Shown: positions 1-7,112 of the stretch, piece after piece
How positions within the stretch are numbered: the stretch's first letter is position 1
Layout of the letters: every line of letters begins with the position of its first letter
Source of the DNA: an uncultured Collinsella sp.
GTDB taxonomy: Bacteria > Actinomycetota > Coriobacteriia > Coriobacteriales > Coriobacteriaceae
Length of the DNA: 20,995 bases
Direction of reading: 5' to 3'
Assembly: GCA_900547345.1 (NCBI GenBank)
Contig: URGG01000025.1
Coordinates: 1-20,995 of the forward strand
Notes under the pieces: model-generated
Told to the model about the DNA's origin: nothing
Databases searched by the model: none
What the model saw: only the letters and a program-made list of their open reading frames with translations
Program-made: the position numbers and the translations under genes

Positions 1-27
1 CCCCGCCGCGCGAAGCGCGCAGCGGGG
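1..27 (+). repeat. GC-rich hairpin at window edge
   Basis: CCCCGC (1-6) pairs with GCGGGG (22-27), and CGCGC (7-11) pairs with GCGCG (15-19) around a GAA loop, leaving a CA bulge. There is no T-tract after it, so it is not a convincing intrinsic terminator. It may simply be a GC-rich stretch within a gene tail. Confidence 0.4.
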
Positions 28-89
28 GCTCCGACATGTCCGAGGACGATTTGGAGAGTAACCCTGTGTCCGGCCGACGGGATCCCTAA
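3..89 (+). CDS. possible 3' end of an upstream gene (partial)
   Basis: An open frame runs in from the left edge and stops at TAA 87-89. It encodes about 28 residues with an acidic stretch (SDMSEDDLES) and a basic end (SGRRDP). Third codon positions are mostly G or C, as in the genes that follow. No domain is visible and I do not recognise the product. Another + strand frame is open to about position 156, so the choice of frame is not certain. The first 27 bases also form a strong GC-rich hairpin, so this could instead be non-coding. Confidence 0.3.
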   Translation, partial: PPREARSGGSDMSEDDLESNPVSGRRDP

Positions 90-125
90 CCACGCCATGC
101 TTCTTATGTGCAGCAAAGCTAATGC

Positions 126-174
126 TGCTAAAATACAAAGCGCTCATGTAGTTTAAACGCACGACGATAAGGAG
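126..174 (+). promoter_or_regulatory. extended -10 promoter and RBS of ftsE
   Basis: TGCTAAAAT at 126-134 is an extended -10 element (TG-n-TAAAAT). No good -35 is visible, as is common for extended -10 promoters. The ribosome binding site AAGGAG at 169-174 lies five bases before the GTG at 180 and decides that start. The leader would be roughly 40 bases. Confidence 0.5.
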
Positions 175-179
175 CACCA

Positions 180-1400
180 GTGGGTAACCACTTCCGTACC
201 TCCGGTGCGGGCGATGATGCCCCCAAGACGCAGGCAGGCGTCCAGGGCAGTCGTTTCGCCACTCCGGATTCAGAGGGCCAGCCTGTTGCTCAGGCCCCCG
301 CTCAGCCGGCAGATCAGGCACAGCCGGCATCCGATCCCTTTGCCTACAATCCAACCAGCGATGTCGCGCTTTCCGGCACGGCGGGTTTTGAGCCCGTGCA
401 GGCCGTGACCGCTCGCGTGGAGCAGCCTCAGGCTGGTGCCGCCACGCCGCAGCCTACCATGGCCGGCATTCCCGACCCCTTGGCCCCTGCGACGCCGGCT
501 CCTCAGCCTGCGCAGTCCGGTCTCTTTGCCGCTATTCCCGACCCCACGCAGCCTGCTGCCCCGGTGGTCGAGAGCGATCAGGCAGCCGAGGTCGCAAGCC
601 TCGATAACGCGCTCAACAACCCCGATTTTACGTCGGTGTTTGCGCCCATCGATCCGCAGGCCAGCCGCAAGAAGATGGCCAAGCAGGCCGGTGTCGAGCC
701 CGTCATCCTTATGGAGCATGTCACCAAGATCTATCCGGCACAGCCCAACAAGCCTGCACTCGACGACATCAACATCGAGATCTATCCGGGCGAGTTCGTC
801 TTCCTGGTCGGTCACTCCGGCTCGGGTAAGACCACGCTGCTGTCGACGCTCAACCGCGACGTCAAGCCGACGAGCGGCCGCATCCTGGTTGCCGGTCAGG
901 ACCTCATGAAGATCAAGAACCGCAAGGTTCCGTTCCTGCGCCGCCAGATTGGCGCCGTGTTCCAGGACTTTAAGCTTCTGCCGCAAAAGACCGCCTACGA
1001 AAACGTGGCGTTTGCCCTGCAGTGCATCGGCAAGCCCAAGGGCGTCATTCGCAGCCAGGTGCCCGAGGTGCTGCGCCTGGTCGGTCTGGCCGATCAGATG
1101 GACTCGCTGCCCGACCAGCTTTCCGGTGGCGAGCAGCAGCGCGTTGCCGTCGCCCGTGCTATGGTCAACCGTCCGCCGCTGCTGATCTGCGACGAGCCCA
1201 CGGGCAACCTCGACCCGGCGATCTCGCTGGGCATCATGAAGCTGCTTGAGCGTATTAACCGCACCGGCACCACCGTGATCGTCGCCACGCACGACCGCGA
1301 GATGGTCGATAGCATGCACCGTCGCGTGATCGCCCTCGAGGGCGGCCACGTCATCCGCGACCAGGAGAGGGGAGGTTACGGCAACTATGGCACCAACTAA
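180..1400 (+). CDS. ftsE: cell-division ABC transporter ATP-binding protein FtsE with long N-terminal extension
   Basis: FtsE is the cytoplasmic ATPase of the FtsEX complex, which couples ATP hydrolysis at the division site to activation of peptidoglycan hydrolases outside the cell. The ABC domain starts near residue 173. It shows Walker A GHSGSGKTT (211-219), the signature LSGGEQQ (314-320), Walker B ending in D338-E339, and the switch histidine in ATHD (369-372). The product is 406 residues, against roughly 220-230 for typical FtsE. The extra 170 residues are rich in Pro, Ala and Gln, with a repeated IPDP motif, and look disordered. I chose GTG at 180 because of the AAGGAG site just upstream. 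An internal ATG at 675 would give a conventional length but has a poor RBS. The 3' end overlaps ftsX by 14 bases. FtsE identity is secure; the function of the tail is unknown. Confidence 0.93.
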   Translation: MGNHFRTSGAGDDAPKTQAGVQGSRFATPDSEGQPVAQAPAQPADQAQPASDPFAYNPTSDVALSGTAGFEPVQAVTARVEQPQAGAATPQPTMAGIPDPLAPATPAPQPAQSGLFAAIPDPTQPAAPVVESDQAAEVASLDNALNNPDFTSVFAPIDPQASRKKMAKQAGVEPVILMEHVTKIYPAQPNKPALDDINIEIYPGEFVFLVGHSGSGKTTLLSTLNRDVKPTSGRILVAGQDLMKIKNRKVPFLRRQIGAVFQDFKLLPQKTAYENVAFALQCIGKPKGVIRSQVPEVLRLVGLADQMDSLPDQLSGGEQQRVAVARAMVNRPPLLICDEPTGNLDPAISLGIMKLLERINRTGTTVIVATHDREMVDSMHRRVIALEGGHVIRDQERGGYGNYGTN

Positions 1401-2307
1401 CGTGGGCTACTCCTTCAAAGAGGCAATCAGCCACTTCTTCCGTAACTGGACTACCTCGCTCGGCGCCGTCATCACGATCTTCCTTTCGCTGTTTATCATC
1501 GGCCTGTTCATCATGGGCTCTGCGATGCTGAACTCCGTGATCGGCACCGTCGAGGATCAGGTTGTCATCAACGCGTTCATTAGTGATGACGCCGATCAGG
1601 CCGATGTTCAGGCTTTTGAGGCCGAGCTTAAGACGTGGAATAACGTCAAGTCCGTGACCTATAAGGACAAGGACGACGCGCTGGCCGAGTATACGAGCAA
1701 GATGTCGGGCAACGCCGACGCCACCATGAGCGCGCTCGATGGCCAGAACCCGCTGCCGGCTTCCTTCGCTATTGAGATGGACGATCCGTCCAAGGTCGAG
1801 AGCACGGCAAAGAAGCTCAAGAAGGATGCCGATTTCCAGAAGATCGCGGATGACGGCGACGTCAACGCGAGCGTGCTGTACGGCCAGGAGGAAGTGAGCC
1901 GCCTGTTCCAGGTGACCAACTACATCCGCATCGCCGCCGTGGTGCTCGTTGGTCTTCTGACCTTTATCGCATTCATCTTCATCAACAACACGATTCGCCT
2001 GTCCATCACGGCGCGTCGTCGTGAGATTGCGATTATGCGTCTGGTCGGCGCCAGCAACGGCTTCATTCGTGGCCCGTTTATCACCGAGGGCGTGCTGCAG
2101 GCCATTTTGGGCTCGCTGCTTTCCATCGGCGTTCTGGAGCTGCTGCGCAATTTGATGATTCCGCGTCTGCAGGAGAGCATCGGCTGGATGTCGTTTGCCC
2201 TGCCGATGCAGTACTACCTGGTGACCTATGCTGCGCTGATTCTGGTCGGCGTGATTATCGGTCTCTTTGGTTCTGCCATCGCCATGCGCCGCTACCTGCG
2301 CGTGTAA
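1387..2307 (+). CDS. ftsX: cell-division protein FtsX
   Basis: FtsX is the membrane partner of FtsE and passes the ATPase cycle to murein hydrolases at the septum. The 306-residue product has the family layout: a short cytoplasmic N-terminus, TM1 at about 22-47, a large extracellular domain at about 48-178, then three membrane segments at about 181-201, 226-244 and 269-290. Between TM2 and TM3 is a basic cytoplasmic loop with RRREIAIMRLVGAS (210-223), characteristic of FtsX/MacB-type permeases. The ATG at 1387 is preceded by a GGGAGG-type site inside the end of ftsE, and the 14-base overlap points to translational coupling. No hydrolase partner such as a NlpC/P60 or PcsB-like gene is in the window. 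Confidence 0.95.
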   Translation: MAPTNVGYSFKEAISHFFRNWTTSLGAVITIFLSLFIIGLFIMGSAMLNSVIGTVEDQVVINAFISDDADQADVQAFEAELKTWNNVKSVTYKDKDDALAEYTSKMSGNADATMSALDGQNPLPASFAIEMDDPSKVESTAKKLKKDADFQKIADDGDVNASVLYGQEEVSRLFQVTNYIRIAAVVLVGLLTFIAFIFINNTIRLSITARRREIAIMRLVGASNGFIRGPFITEGVLQAILGSLLSIGVLELLRNLMIPRLQESIGWMSFALPMQYYLVTYAALILVGVIIGLFGSAIAMRRYLRV

Positions 2308-2331
2308 GCATGCCTGGAATTCACCCCTTCC

Positions 2332-2366
2332 AACGGGTCGTCTCTTATGGGGCGGCCCGTTTTTTG
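2332..2366 (+). terminator. intrinsic terminator of ftsEX
   Basis: AACGGGTCG (2332-2340) pairs with CGGCCCGTT (2353-2361) with one G-T wobble. A run of six T follows from 2360. It lies 25 bases after the ftsX stop. Confidence 0.8.
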
Positions 2367-2442
2367 ATTCCTAGGGGACGGCAGGAAAGCGAATCATTTG
2401 GGTAGACTCTTTGGAGTTCGCAATCGATAGTTAGGAGGCGCC

Positions 2443-4578
2443 ATGGGGCGCAATAACAAGCATAAGCGTGGAGCTCGCAATAAGCGCGGGCCGGTGCGCA
2501 GCGAACGCCGTCCGAGCCTGACCGGGCGCGTGCAGCTCCATGAGCATAGCGCCTACGTTGTAACCGAAAACGGCGACTACAAGGTCATGGGCCGCGGTAA
2601 GCGCGAGATCATGGATGGCGATACCGTTGCCGTGAGCATTAAGAACAGCCCGCACGGTGAGCGGCGCGCCGTGATCGAAGGCGTGGTTGAGCGCGCAGCC
2701 ATAAGCGTGGTGGGTACGTACCAGACCGCCGGTCCGCTCGGTGTGATCGAGCCGCTCGATTCGCGTTTGAAGGCCGACTTCTTCATTCTGCCCGAGGATA
2801 CCTCGGCGGATCGTCTGGGCGTTCACCCGGGTGATGCCGTTGTCGCGCGCATTTTGACCTACCCGACGCGCCTGGAATCGGGCACTGTGACGATCGAACG
2901 CCGCATTGGCGGAGATGACGCGCCCGATTTGGGCGTTCAATATGTGATGGCGCGTTACGGCTATACCGATAGCTATCCCGAGGCCGCGCTGGACGAGGCC
3001 GAGGGGCTTTCGCTCGATGTGTCCGCGGCGCTTAAGGACCCGCTCCGCCGCGATCTGCGCGACCGCTTTGTCATCACGATCGACCCGGTCGACGCGCGCG
3101 ACTTTGACGATGCCATTTCGTTGGAGCGCACGCCCGAGGGTGGCTACAAGCTGGGTGTGCATATCGCCGACGTTTCACACTATGTGGCTTGGGACGGGCA
3201 TATCGATCTTGAGGCTCGCCATCGTACGACATCGGTGTATCTGGCCGATCGCGTGCTTCCCATGCTGCCCGAACGCCTGTCCTGTGACCTGTGCTCGCTT
3301 CGCCCTGACGAGGACCGTCTTGCGTTTACCGTTGACATTGAGCTCGATGAGCAGGGTCGCGTGCGGCATTACGATCCGTATCCCAGCGTGATTCGCTCGC
3401 GTGTGCGTATGGACTATGACGGCGCCGAGGCGCTGCTGGTGCGTGCCGGCGCGGTTGAGTATTCGGTGCTGGAGGGTGCAGCCGAGGATGTTGCGGCTGC
3501 CGAGACCTCGCGCGAGGAAGCGCTTGAGCGCGGTCTTGCGTGCGAGGAGGCCGCCCGCGGCTACAACATCGACCTCGGCGATTTCCTTGTCGCCGCTAAC
3601 GAACTCGCCGAACTTCGCCGTCGTATTCGTCGCGCCCGCGGCTCAGTCGATTTTGACACAGCCGAGATTCGCGCTCTATTGGATGAGGACGGAGTGCCCG
3701 TGCAGATTGTGGCGCGTGAGCGTTCGTGTGCCACGTCGCTTATCGAGGAAGCCATGCTGCTCGCCAACGAGTGCGTTGCAGAGTGGCTGGCAGACCGTGA
3801 TATCGAGGCCTGCTATCGTGTGCATGAGGATCCGAGCCCCGATAGCCTGCACGGTGCTGCCGTTGCGCTGGCGCAGCTAGGCATCATCGACGATCGCCGT
3901 GCTGCCGGTATTGCCCTGGGGAGCCCCGATGAGCTGCAGGCTGCAGTTGATGCTGCCGCCGGTACGGCCAACGCACCGCTCGTCAACACGCTGCTTCTGC
4001 GCAGCATGCAGCGCGCGCTGTACAAGCCGCGCAACGAGGGCCACTTTGCGCTCGCCGCGCCGTGCTACTGTCACTTTACGAGTCCCATCCGTCGCTACCC
4101 CGATCTGGTGGTGCACCGCGTGCTCAAACTGCAGTTGGCCTATGAGCAGCTCGGCGGCAAGGACGCCTTGGTGCGCACGCCCCGGCTCATCGGTAAAGGT
4201 CGCGAGTCCCTGCCACGCATTCTGCCGCAGATTTGCCGTGCATGTAGCGATGCCGAGCGCGCGGCAGATGCCGCCAGCCATGCGACGCAAAAGATCAAGA
4301 TTGCCCAGTACTATGAGGACCGTCTGGGCGAGCGCTATGCCGGAACCGTCTCGTGGGTTAGCAGCATGGGCCTCTTTGTGCGCTTGGACCTAACGCAGGT
4401 CGAAGGCTTGGTTTCGATCAAGAGCCTGGGCAACGAGTGGTTCGAGTTCGACGAGGACGCGCTAACGCTCACAGGTGCCGACACGGGCACCCGTTACGAG
4501 CTGGGGCAGCGCGTGATTATCGAGGTCTCGCGCGTCAATACCACGCGTGGGCACTTGGACTTTAAGCTTATCCATTAG
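2443..4578 (+). CDS. rnr: ribonuclease R (RNase II/VacB family exoribonuclease)
   Basis: RNase R is a processive 3'-to-5' exoribonuclease that degrades structured RNA and, with tmRNA-SmpB, non-stop messages. The basic N-terminus (rich in Lys and Arg within residues 1-25) is followed by cold-shock/OB folds. The RNB catalytic domain carries the metal-binding motif IDPVDARDFDD, with Asp214, Asp220, Asp222 and Asp223 in the four conserved positions. The C-terminal S1 domain spans about 624-711. The product is 711 residues, shorter than E. coli or B. subtilis RNase R (roughly 780-815), and the N-terminal helix-turn-helix region of those proteins seems absent. ATG 2443 follows AGGAGG at 2433-2438. 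It stands alone between two terminators. RNase II is the alternative, but length and S1 placement fit RNase R. Confidence 0.92.
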   Translation: MGRNNKHKRGARNKRGPVRSERRPSLTGRVQLHEHSAYVVTENGDYKVMGRGKREIMDGDTVAVSIKNSPHGERRAVIEGVVERAAISVVGTYQTAGPLGVIEPLDSRLKADFFILPEDTSADRLGVHPGDAVVARILTYPTRLESGTVTIERRIGGDDAPDLGVQYVMARYGYTDSYPEAALDEAEGLSLDVSAALKDPLRRDLRDRFVITIDPVDARDFDDAISLERTPEGGYKLGVHIADVSHYVAWDGHIDLEARHRTTSVYLADRVLPMLPERLSCDLCSLRPDEDRLAFTVDIELDEQGRVRHYDPYPSVIRSRVRMDYDGAEALLVRAGAVEYSVLEGAAEDVAAAETSREEALERGLACEEAARGYNIDLGDFLVAANELAELRRRIRRARGSVDFDTAEIRALLDEDGVPVQIVARERSCATSLIEEAMLLANECVAEWLADRDIEACYRVHEDPSPDSLHGAAVALAQLGIIDDRRAAGIALGSPDELQAAVDAAAGTANAPLVNTLLLRSMQRALYKPRNEGHFALAAPCYCHFTSPIRRYPDLVVHRVLKLQLAYEQLGGKDALVRTPRLIGKGRESLPRILPQICRACSDAERAADAASHATQKIKIAQYYEDRLGERYAGTVSWVSSMGLFVRLDLTQVEGLVSIKSLGNEWFEFDEDALTLTGADTGTRYELGQRVIIEVSRVNTTRGHLDFKLIH

Positions 4579-4607
4579 CCAAATCCCGACTGATGGTGGG
4601 GGAGCGG

Positions 4608-4631
4608 AGGGCGGCCTTTCGGGACCGCCCT
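4608..4631 (+). terminator. terminator-like hairpin after rnr
   Basis: AGGGCGG (4608-4614) pairs perfectly with CCGCCCT (4625-4631) around a 10-base loop. The following bases (TCGCATTTG) are only moderately T-rich. It lies 29 bases after the rnr stop. Confidence 0.55.
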
Positions 4632-4687
4632 TCGCATTTGAATCATGGCTACCTTGCCGTCTGCGCGGCCGCCCGCTTACCTGCTAT

Positions 4688-4736
4688 TTGAGAGGTAAAA
4701 CCTACCAAAATAAACCTGTCCCTTTTGGCAGGTTTA
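4688..4736 (+). promoter_or_regulatory. recombinase promoter overlapped by a three-copy 9-bp motif (candidate operator)
   Basis: TTGAGA (4688-4693) and TAAACC (4711-4716), 17 bases apart, make a plausible -35/-10 pair, although the -10 is weak. The motif AAACCTRYC occurs as AAACCTACC (4698-4706) in the spacer, AAACCTGTC (4712-4720) over the -10, and inverted GGCAGGTTT (4727-4735) near the expected start of transcription. Copies 2 and 3 form a perfect dyad, TAAACCTG/CAGGTTTA (4711-4718 and 4729-4736). Copies 1 and 3 form a longer imperfect dyad that includes flanking AAAA/TTTT. This arrangement suits autoregulation or a recombination site. The assignment is inferred. Confidence 0.45.
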
Positions 4737-4754
4737 CAAGAAAGCGGGGATGAG

Positions 4755-5360
4755 ATGGCGACGGTGTACGGTTATGCGCGGGTGAGTTCGCGCGATCAGA
4801 ATCTTAATCGGCAGCTGGATGCGCTGGGCGCCTATGGCGTGGGCTCGGCGAATATTTATGCCGACCATGCGAGCGGCAAGGACTTCGATCGACCGCGTTA
4901 TCGCGAGCTGCTGCACGTCCTGGGAGACGGGGACGTACTGGTGGTTCTTTCTATCGACCGACTTGGCCGTAATTACTCCGAGATTCTTGAGGAATGGCGA
5001 CGCATTACCAAGGAGCTCGGGGTTGCCATTGTGGTGTTGGACATGCCATTGCTTGACACGCGCGCTAGGGCCAGCGGCGCGCCGGATGTGACCAACACCC
5101 TGATTGCCGATATTGTGCTGCAACTGCTGAGCTACGTGGCGCAGGTGGAGCGCGAGAATATCCATCGGCGCCAGGCGGAGGGGATTGCAGCGGCGCGAGC
5201 GCGAGGGGTCCGTTTCGGTCGACCTCGCAAGCCGTGCCCTCCTCAGTTTGAGCTGGTGCGCGATAGCTATGAGGCAGGCGATATTACCCGCAGCCAGGCA
5301 GCAAAATGCCTGGGCGTGTGCGTGGGGACGTTCGATCGCTGGATGCGCGAGGCGGGGTAG
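4755..5360 (+). CDS. small serine recombinase (resolvase/invertase family)
   Basis: The 201-residue product is a compact serine recombinase, which cuts and rejoins DNA at short paired sites through a phosphoserine link. The N-terminal catalytic domain has YGYARVSSRDQN, with Ser11 as the expected nucleophile, and IDRLGR (67-72) with the conserved arginines. The long E-helix region (AQVEREN at 129-135) is followed by a C-terminal Hin-type helix-turn-helix at about 164-200. ATG 4755 is chosen over an in-frame TTG at 4725 because GGGGA (4746-4750) precedes it and homology begins directly after it. Length matches resolvases and invertases (about 180-200 residues). No second inverted pair of sites or invertible segment is visible in the window, so the target is unknown. 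Housekeeping genes flank it and no transposon ends were seen. Confidence 0.88.
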   Translation: MATVYGYARVSSRDQNLNRQLDALGAYGVGSANIYADHASGKDFDRPRYRELLHVLGDGDVLVVLSIDRLGRNYSEILEEWRRITKELGVAIVVLDMPLLDTRARASGAPDVTNTLIADIVLQLLSYVAQVERENIHRRQAEGIAAARARGVRFGRPRKPCPPQFELVRDSYEAGDITRSQAAKCLGVCVGTFDRWMREAG

Positions 5361-5464
5361 GGGTTTGCGTCGCTTTGTCGCTTCCTGTTGCGATTCAAAT
5401 TTTGATACGGTGACGATGCCATTTGGGGCTACACTCGCTGATATTCAAAAAAGGAGGTTGGCCC

Positions 5465-6046
5465 TTGGCTCGCGTAAAACAAATAATCGGATGGACCGCG
5501 ATCGTTCTGTTCGCTGCAACGCTGGCGGGCATCTGGGTGCTGACGGAGCAAAACGCGGTGCAGACGTCGTTGCTGAGCGAGTCCACCGCGCGTGTGGTGG
5601 AGGGTCAGGCTACGGGCGTTCAGGCTGCCGATGCCACGGGTGAAGCCCAGACAGAGAACGGAATGACCGGGGGCGCCGATTCGGCTGCCTCGAATGTCCG
5701 GTCTGGCCGACTTGCTTCCATTCGCATGTGGGTGGGCACAAACGTCCGTCGCGTTGCCCATACCGTAGAGTTTTTCTTCGTCGGATTATTCGCCTCCGTG
5801 GTCGTGGTTTGCCTTTCCAGGCGTCCGTGGAGCGTATGCTCCCGTTGCGTGCCCGTATTGCTCTTTTGCGCCGCCTGCTCCGTTGGCGATCAGGTGCATA
5901 AGATCTTTGTTCCCGGCAGGCATTTCGACGTTATCGATTTAGGATTCGATGCTGCGGGCTATGTCACCGCCATGCTGTTGGTATTGCTGGCGGCGGCGTT
6001 GGTGCGCCATGCGACTCGGCCGATCGGTGCCCATGCGAGGCGCTAG
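5465..6046 (+). CDS. VanZ-family membrane protein
   Basis: The 193-residue product has four likely membrane segments (about 8-26, 100-117, 127-140 and 164-181) and the VanZ signature residues: RRVAHTVEFF at 95-104, and DQVHKIFVPGR (142-152) followed by aspartates 155 and 158. VanZ of Tn1546 gives low-level teicoplanin resistance. Most chromosomal relatives have no assigned role, so the name does not imply resistance here. A 70-residue loop (about 28-90) rich in Ala, Gly, Thr and Gln separates TM1 from TM2 and is long for the family. The TTG start at 5465 is chosen because AAGGAGG (5451-5457) sits seven bases upstream. An in-frame TTG at 5423 has no such site. It stands alone, 104 bases after the recombinase, and ends before a terminator. 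Confidence 0.78.
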   Translation: MARVKQIIGWTAIVLFAATLAGIWVLTEQNAVQTSLLSESTARVVEGQATGVQAADATGEAQTENGMTGGADSAASNVRSGRLASIRMWVGTNVRRVAHTVEFFFVGLFASVVVVCLSRRPWSVCSRCVPVLLFCAACSVGDQVHKIFVPGRHFDVIDLGFDAAGYVTAMLLVLLAAALVRHATRPIGAHARR

Positions 6047-6127
6047 CCGGTAACAAACCCGTTTCTGATAATGCGACTTCGTTGAATTATTTTGTGTCGC
6101 GCGTATTTCCGAGCGGTCGGATTTGAG

Positions 6128-6154
6128 GGGCGAGCGGTAGAACGCTCGCCCTTT
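6128..6154 (+). terminator. intrinsic terminator after the vanZ-like gene
   Basis: GGGCGAGCG (6128-6136) pairs perfectly over nine bases with CGCTCGCCC (6143-6151) around a six-base loop, followed by TTTGTG. It separates the vanZ-like gene from the murR operon. Confidence 0.7.
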
Positions 6155-6176
6155 GTGCGCCACGATGCGGCACAAT

Positions 6177-6205
6177 GTACCGCAAAAGCTGTTTGTATCC
6201 GGTAC
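6177..6205 (+). promoter_or_regulatory. inverted repeat upstream of murR (candidate operator)
   Basis: GTACCG (6177-6182) and CGGTAC (6200-6205) form a perfect 6-bp dyad 45 bases before the murR start. MurR/RpiR regulators often bind palindromes in front of their own operons, so this is a candidate site, but the arms are short. No clear -35/-10 pair could be assigned in 6155-6236. Confidence 0.3.
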
Positions 6206-6250
6206 GAATCGTTCGTTGGTCTTTAATTCTTCTCAACGGAGGTGTTTGAG

Positions 6251-7102
6251 ATGGCAAACGGATTGCTTTTGCGGCTTCGCGAGCGTGAGCTCAGCGCGAG
6301 CCCGGCGGAACGCAATGTCATCGCATATGTAAGCGCTCATCCGCACGAGGTGGTCGGGCTGTCCGTCCGCGGTCTTGCCGATGTCATGTTCTCCTCGCCC
6401 TCGAGCATTTTGCGCTTTTGCAAGCGTTTGGGTTTTGCGGGCTACAAGGAGTTCCAGCGCGAACTGATTGCCGAGCTGGCGCTCTTAGGTGACAAGAAAG
6501 ACGTAGCCCTCGAGGACATCTCCATGGATGACAGCGTCGAACGTATCGTGGGGAAGGTGATGAAAAGCAACGTGCGCACGATCGAGGCGACGGCGCGAAC
6601 GCTCGATTACACCGTCTTGGAGCGATGCGCGGCCCGTCTTAAGCGGGCACGCGCGGTCAATCTGTTCGGTATTGGTGCTTCTCGTTTGGTCGCGCATGAC
6701 CTGGCGCAAAAGCTCATGCGTGTCGACAAAGAGTGCCGTCTGTACGACGACTGGCATGATCAGCTCTTATGTGCCAAGAACATGCATGAGGGCGATATGG
6801 CAATCGCCTTTAGCTACTCGGGCTTGACGCAAGAGGTGCTGGACTGCACCGCCGAGGCTCAACGTCACAACTGTCCCGTTGTGGCCGTTACCAAAGTAGA
6901 TGGATCATCCAAGCTTGCCACCATGGCCGATGCCGTGCTCGGCGTCGCCGCGAGTGAACCCTTGGTCCGCAGCGGTGCCATGGCTTCGCGTATGGCCCAG
7001 CTTATGGTTGTCGATGCCCTGTACGCTGCTTACGTTGCCAGCGACTACGAACGGGCGACGCATGTCCTTAAGCAAAACTACATCGAGAAACAGGAAAGAT
7101 GA
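6251..7102 (+). CDS. murR: MurR/RpiR-family transcriptional regulator
   Basis: The 283-residue product has the RpiR layout: an N-terminal helix-turn-helix (about 1-77, with recognition region SSPSSILRFCKRLGFAGYKE) and a C-terminal SIS sugar-phosphate domain (about 128-260, with FGIGAS at 139-144 and FSYSG at 187-191). In MurR the SIS domain senses MurNAc-6-phosphate and releases the operator. ATG 6251 is preferred to GTG 6242 because GGAGG at 6238-6242 is spaced eight bases from the ATG and would overlap the GTG. It is the first gene of the unit and ends 10 bases before murQ. Specificity for MurNAc-6-phosphate is inferred from the neighbours; the family also controls other sugar-phosphate operons. 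Confidence 0.85.
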   Translation: MANGLLLRLRERELSASPAERNVIAYVSAHPHEVVGLSVRGLADVMFSSPSSILRFCKRLGFAGYKEFQRELIAELALLGDKKDVALEDISMDDSVERIVGKVMKSNVRTIEATARTLDYTVLERCAARLKRARAVNLFGIGASRLVAHDLAQKLMRVDKECRLYDDWHDQLLCAKNMHEGDMAIAFSYSGLTQEVLDCTAEAQRHNCPVVAVTKVDGSSKLATMADAVLGVAASEPLVRSGAMASRMAQLMVVDALYAAYVASDYERATHVLKQNYIEKQER

Positions 7103-7112
7103 GGTGAATGAA

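Noticed and set aside
270..1349. 359-codon frame antisense to ftsE
   Set aside because: It is a shadow of the ftsE frame, rich in Arg, Gly and His, with no domain or start signal.
2431..3162. 243-codon frame antisense to the start of rnr
   Set aside because: It covers the conserved rnr coding region and shows no domain or RBS.
4547..4753. short frame between rnr and the recombinase
   Set aside because: It starts inside rnr in another frame, crosses a terminator hairpin and a promoter, and has no RBS.
4755..5360. recombinase as part of an integrated mobile element
   Set aside because: No terminal repeats, target duplication, integrase, relaxase or cargo genes flank it. Neighbours are ordinary chromosomal genes and base composition does not shift visibly.
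5465..6046. glycopeptide resistance determinant
   Set aside because: Only the VanZ fold is present, without vanH/A/X/R/S neighbours. Chromosomal VanZ-family proteins are common and mostly unassigned.
6327..6340. cre-like site (TGTAAGCGCTCA) inside murR
   Set aside because: It has one mismatch to the consensus. The core TGTAAGCGCTC also occurs inside the unrelated TPR gene (near 12460), so chance through codon use is the simplest explanation.
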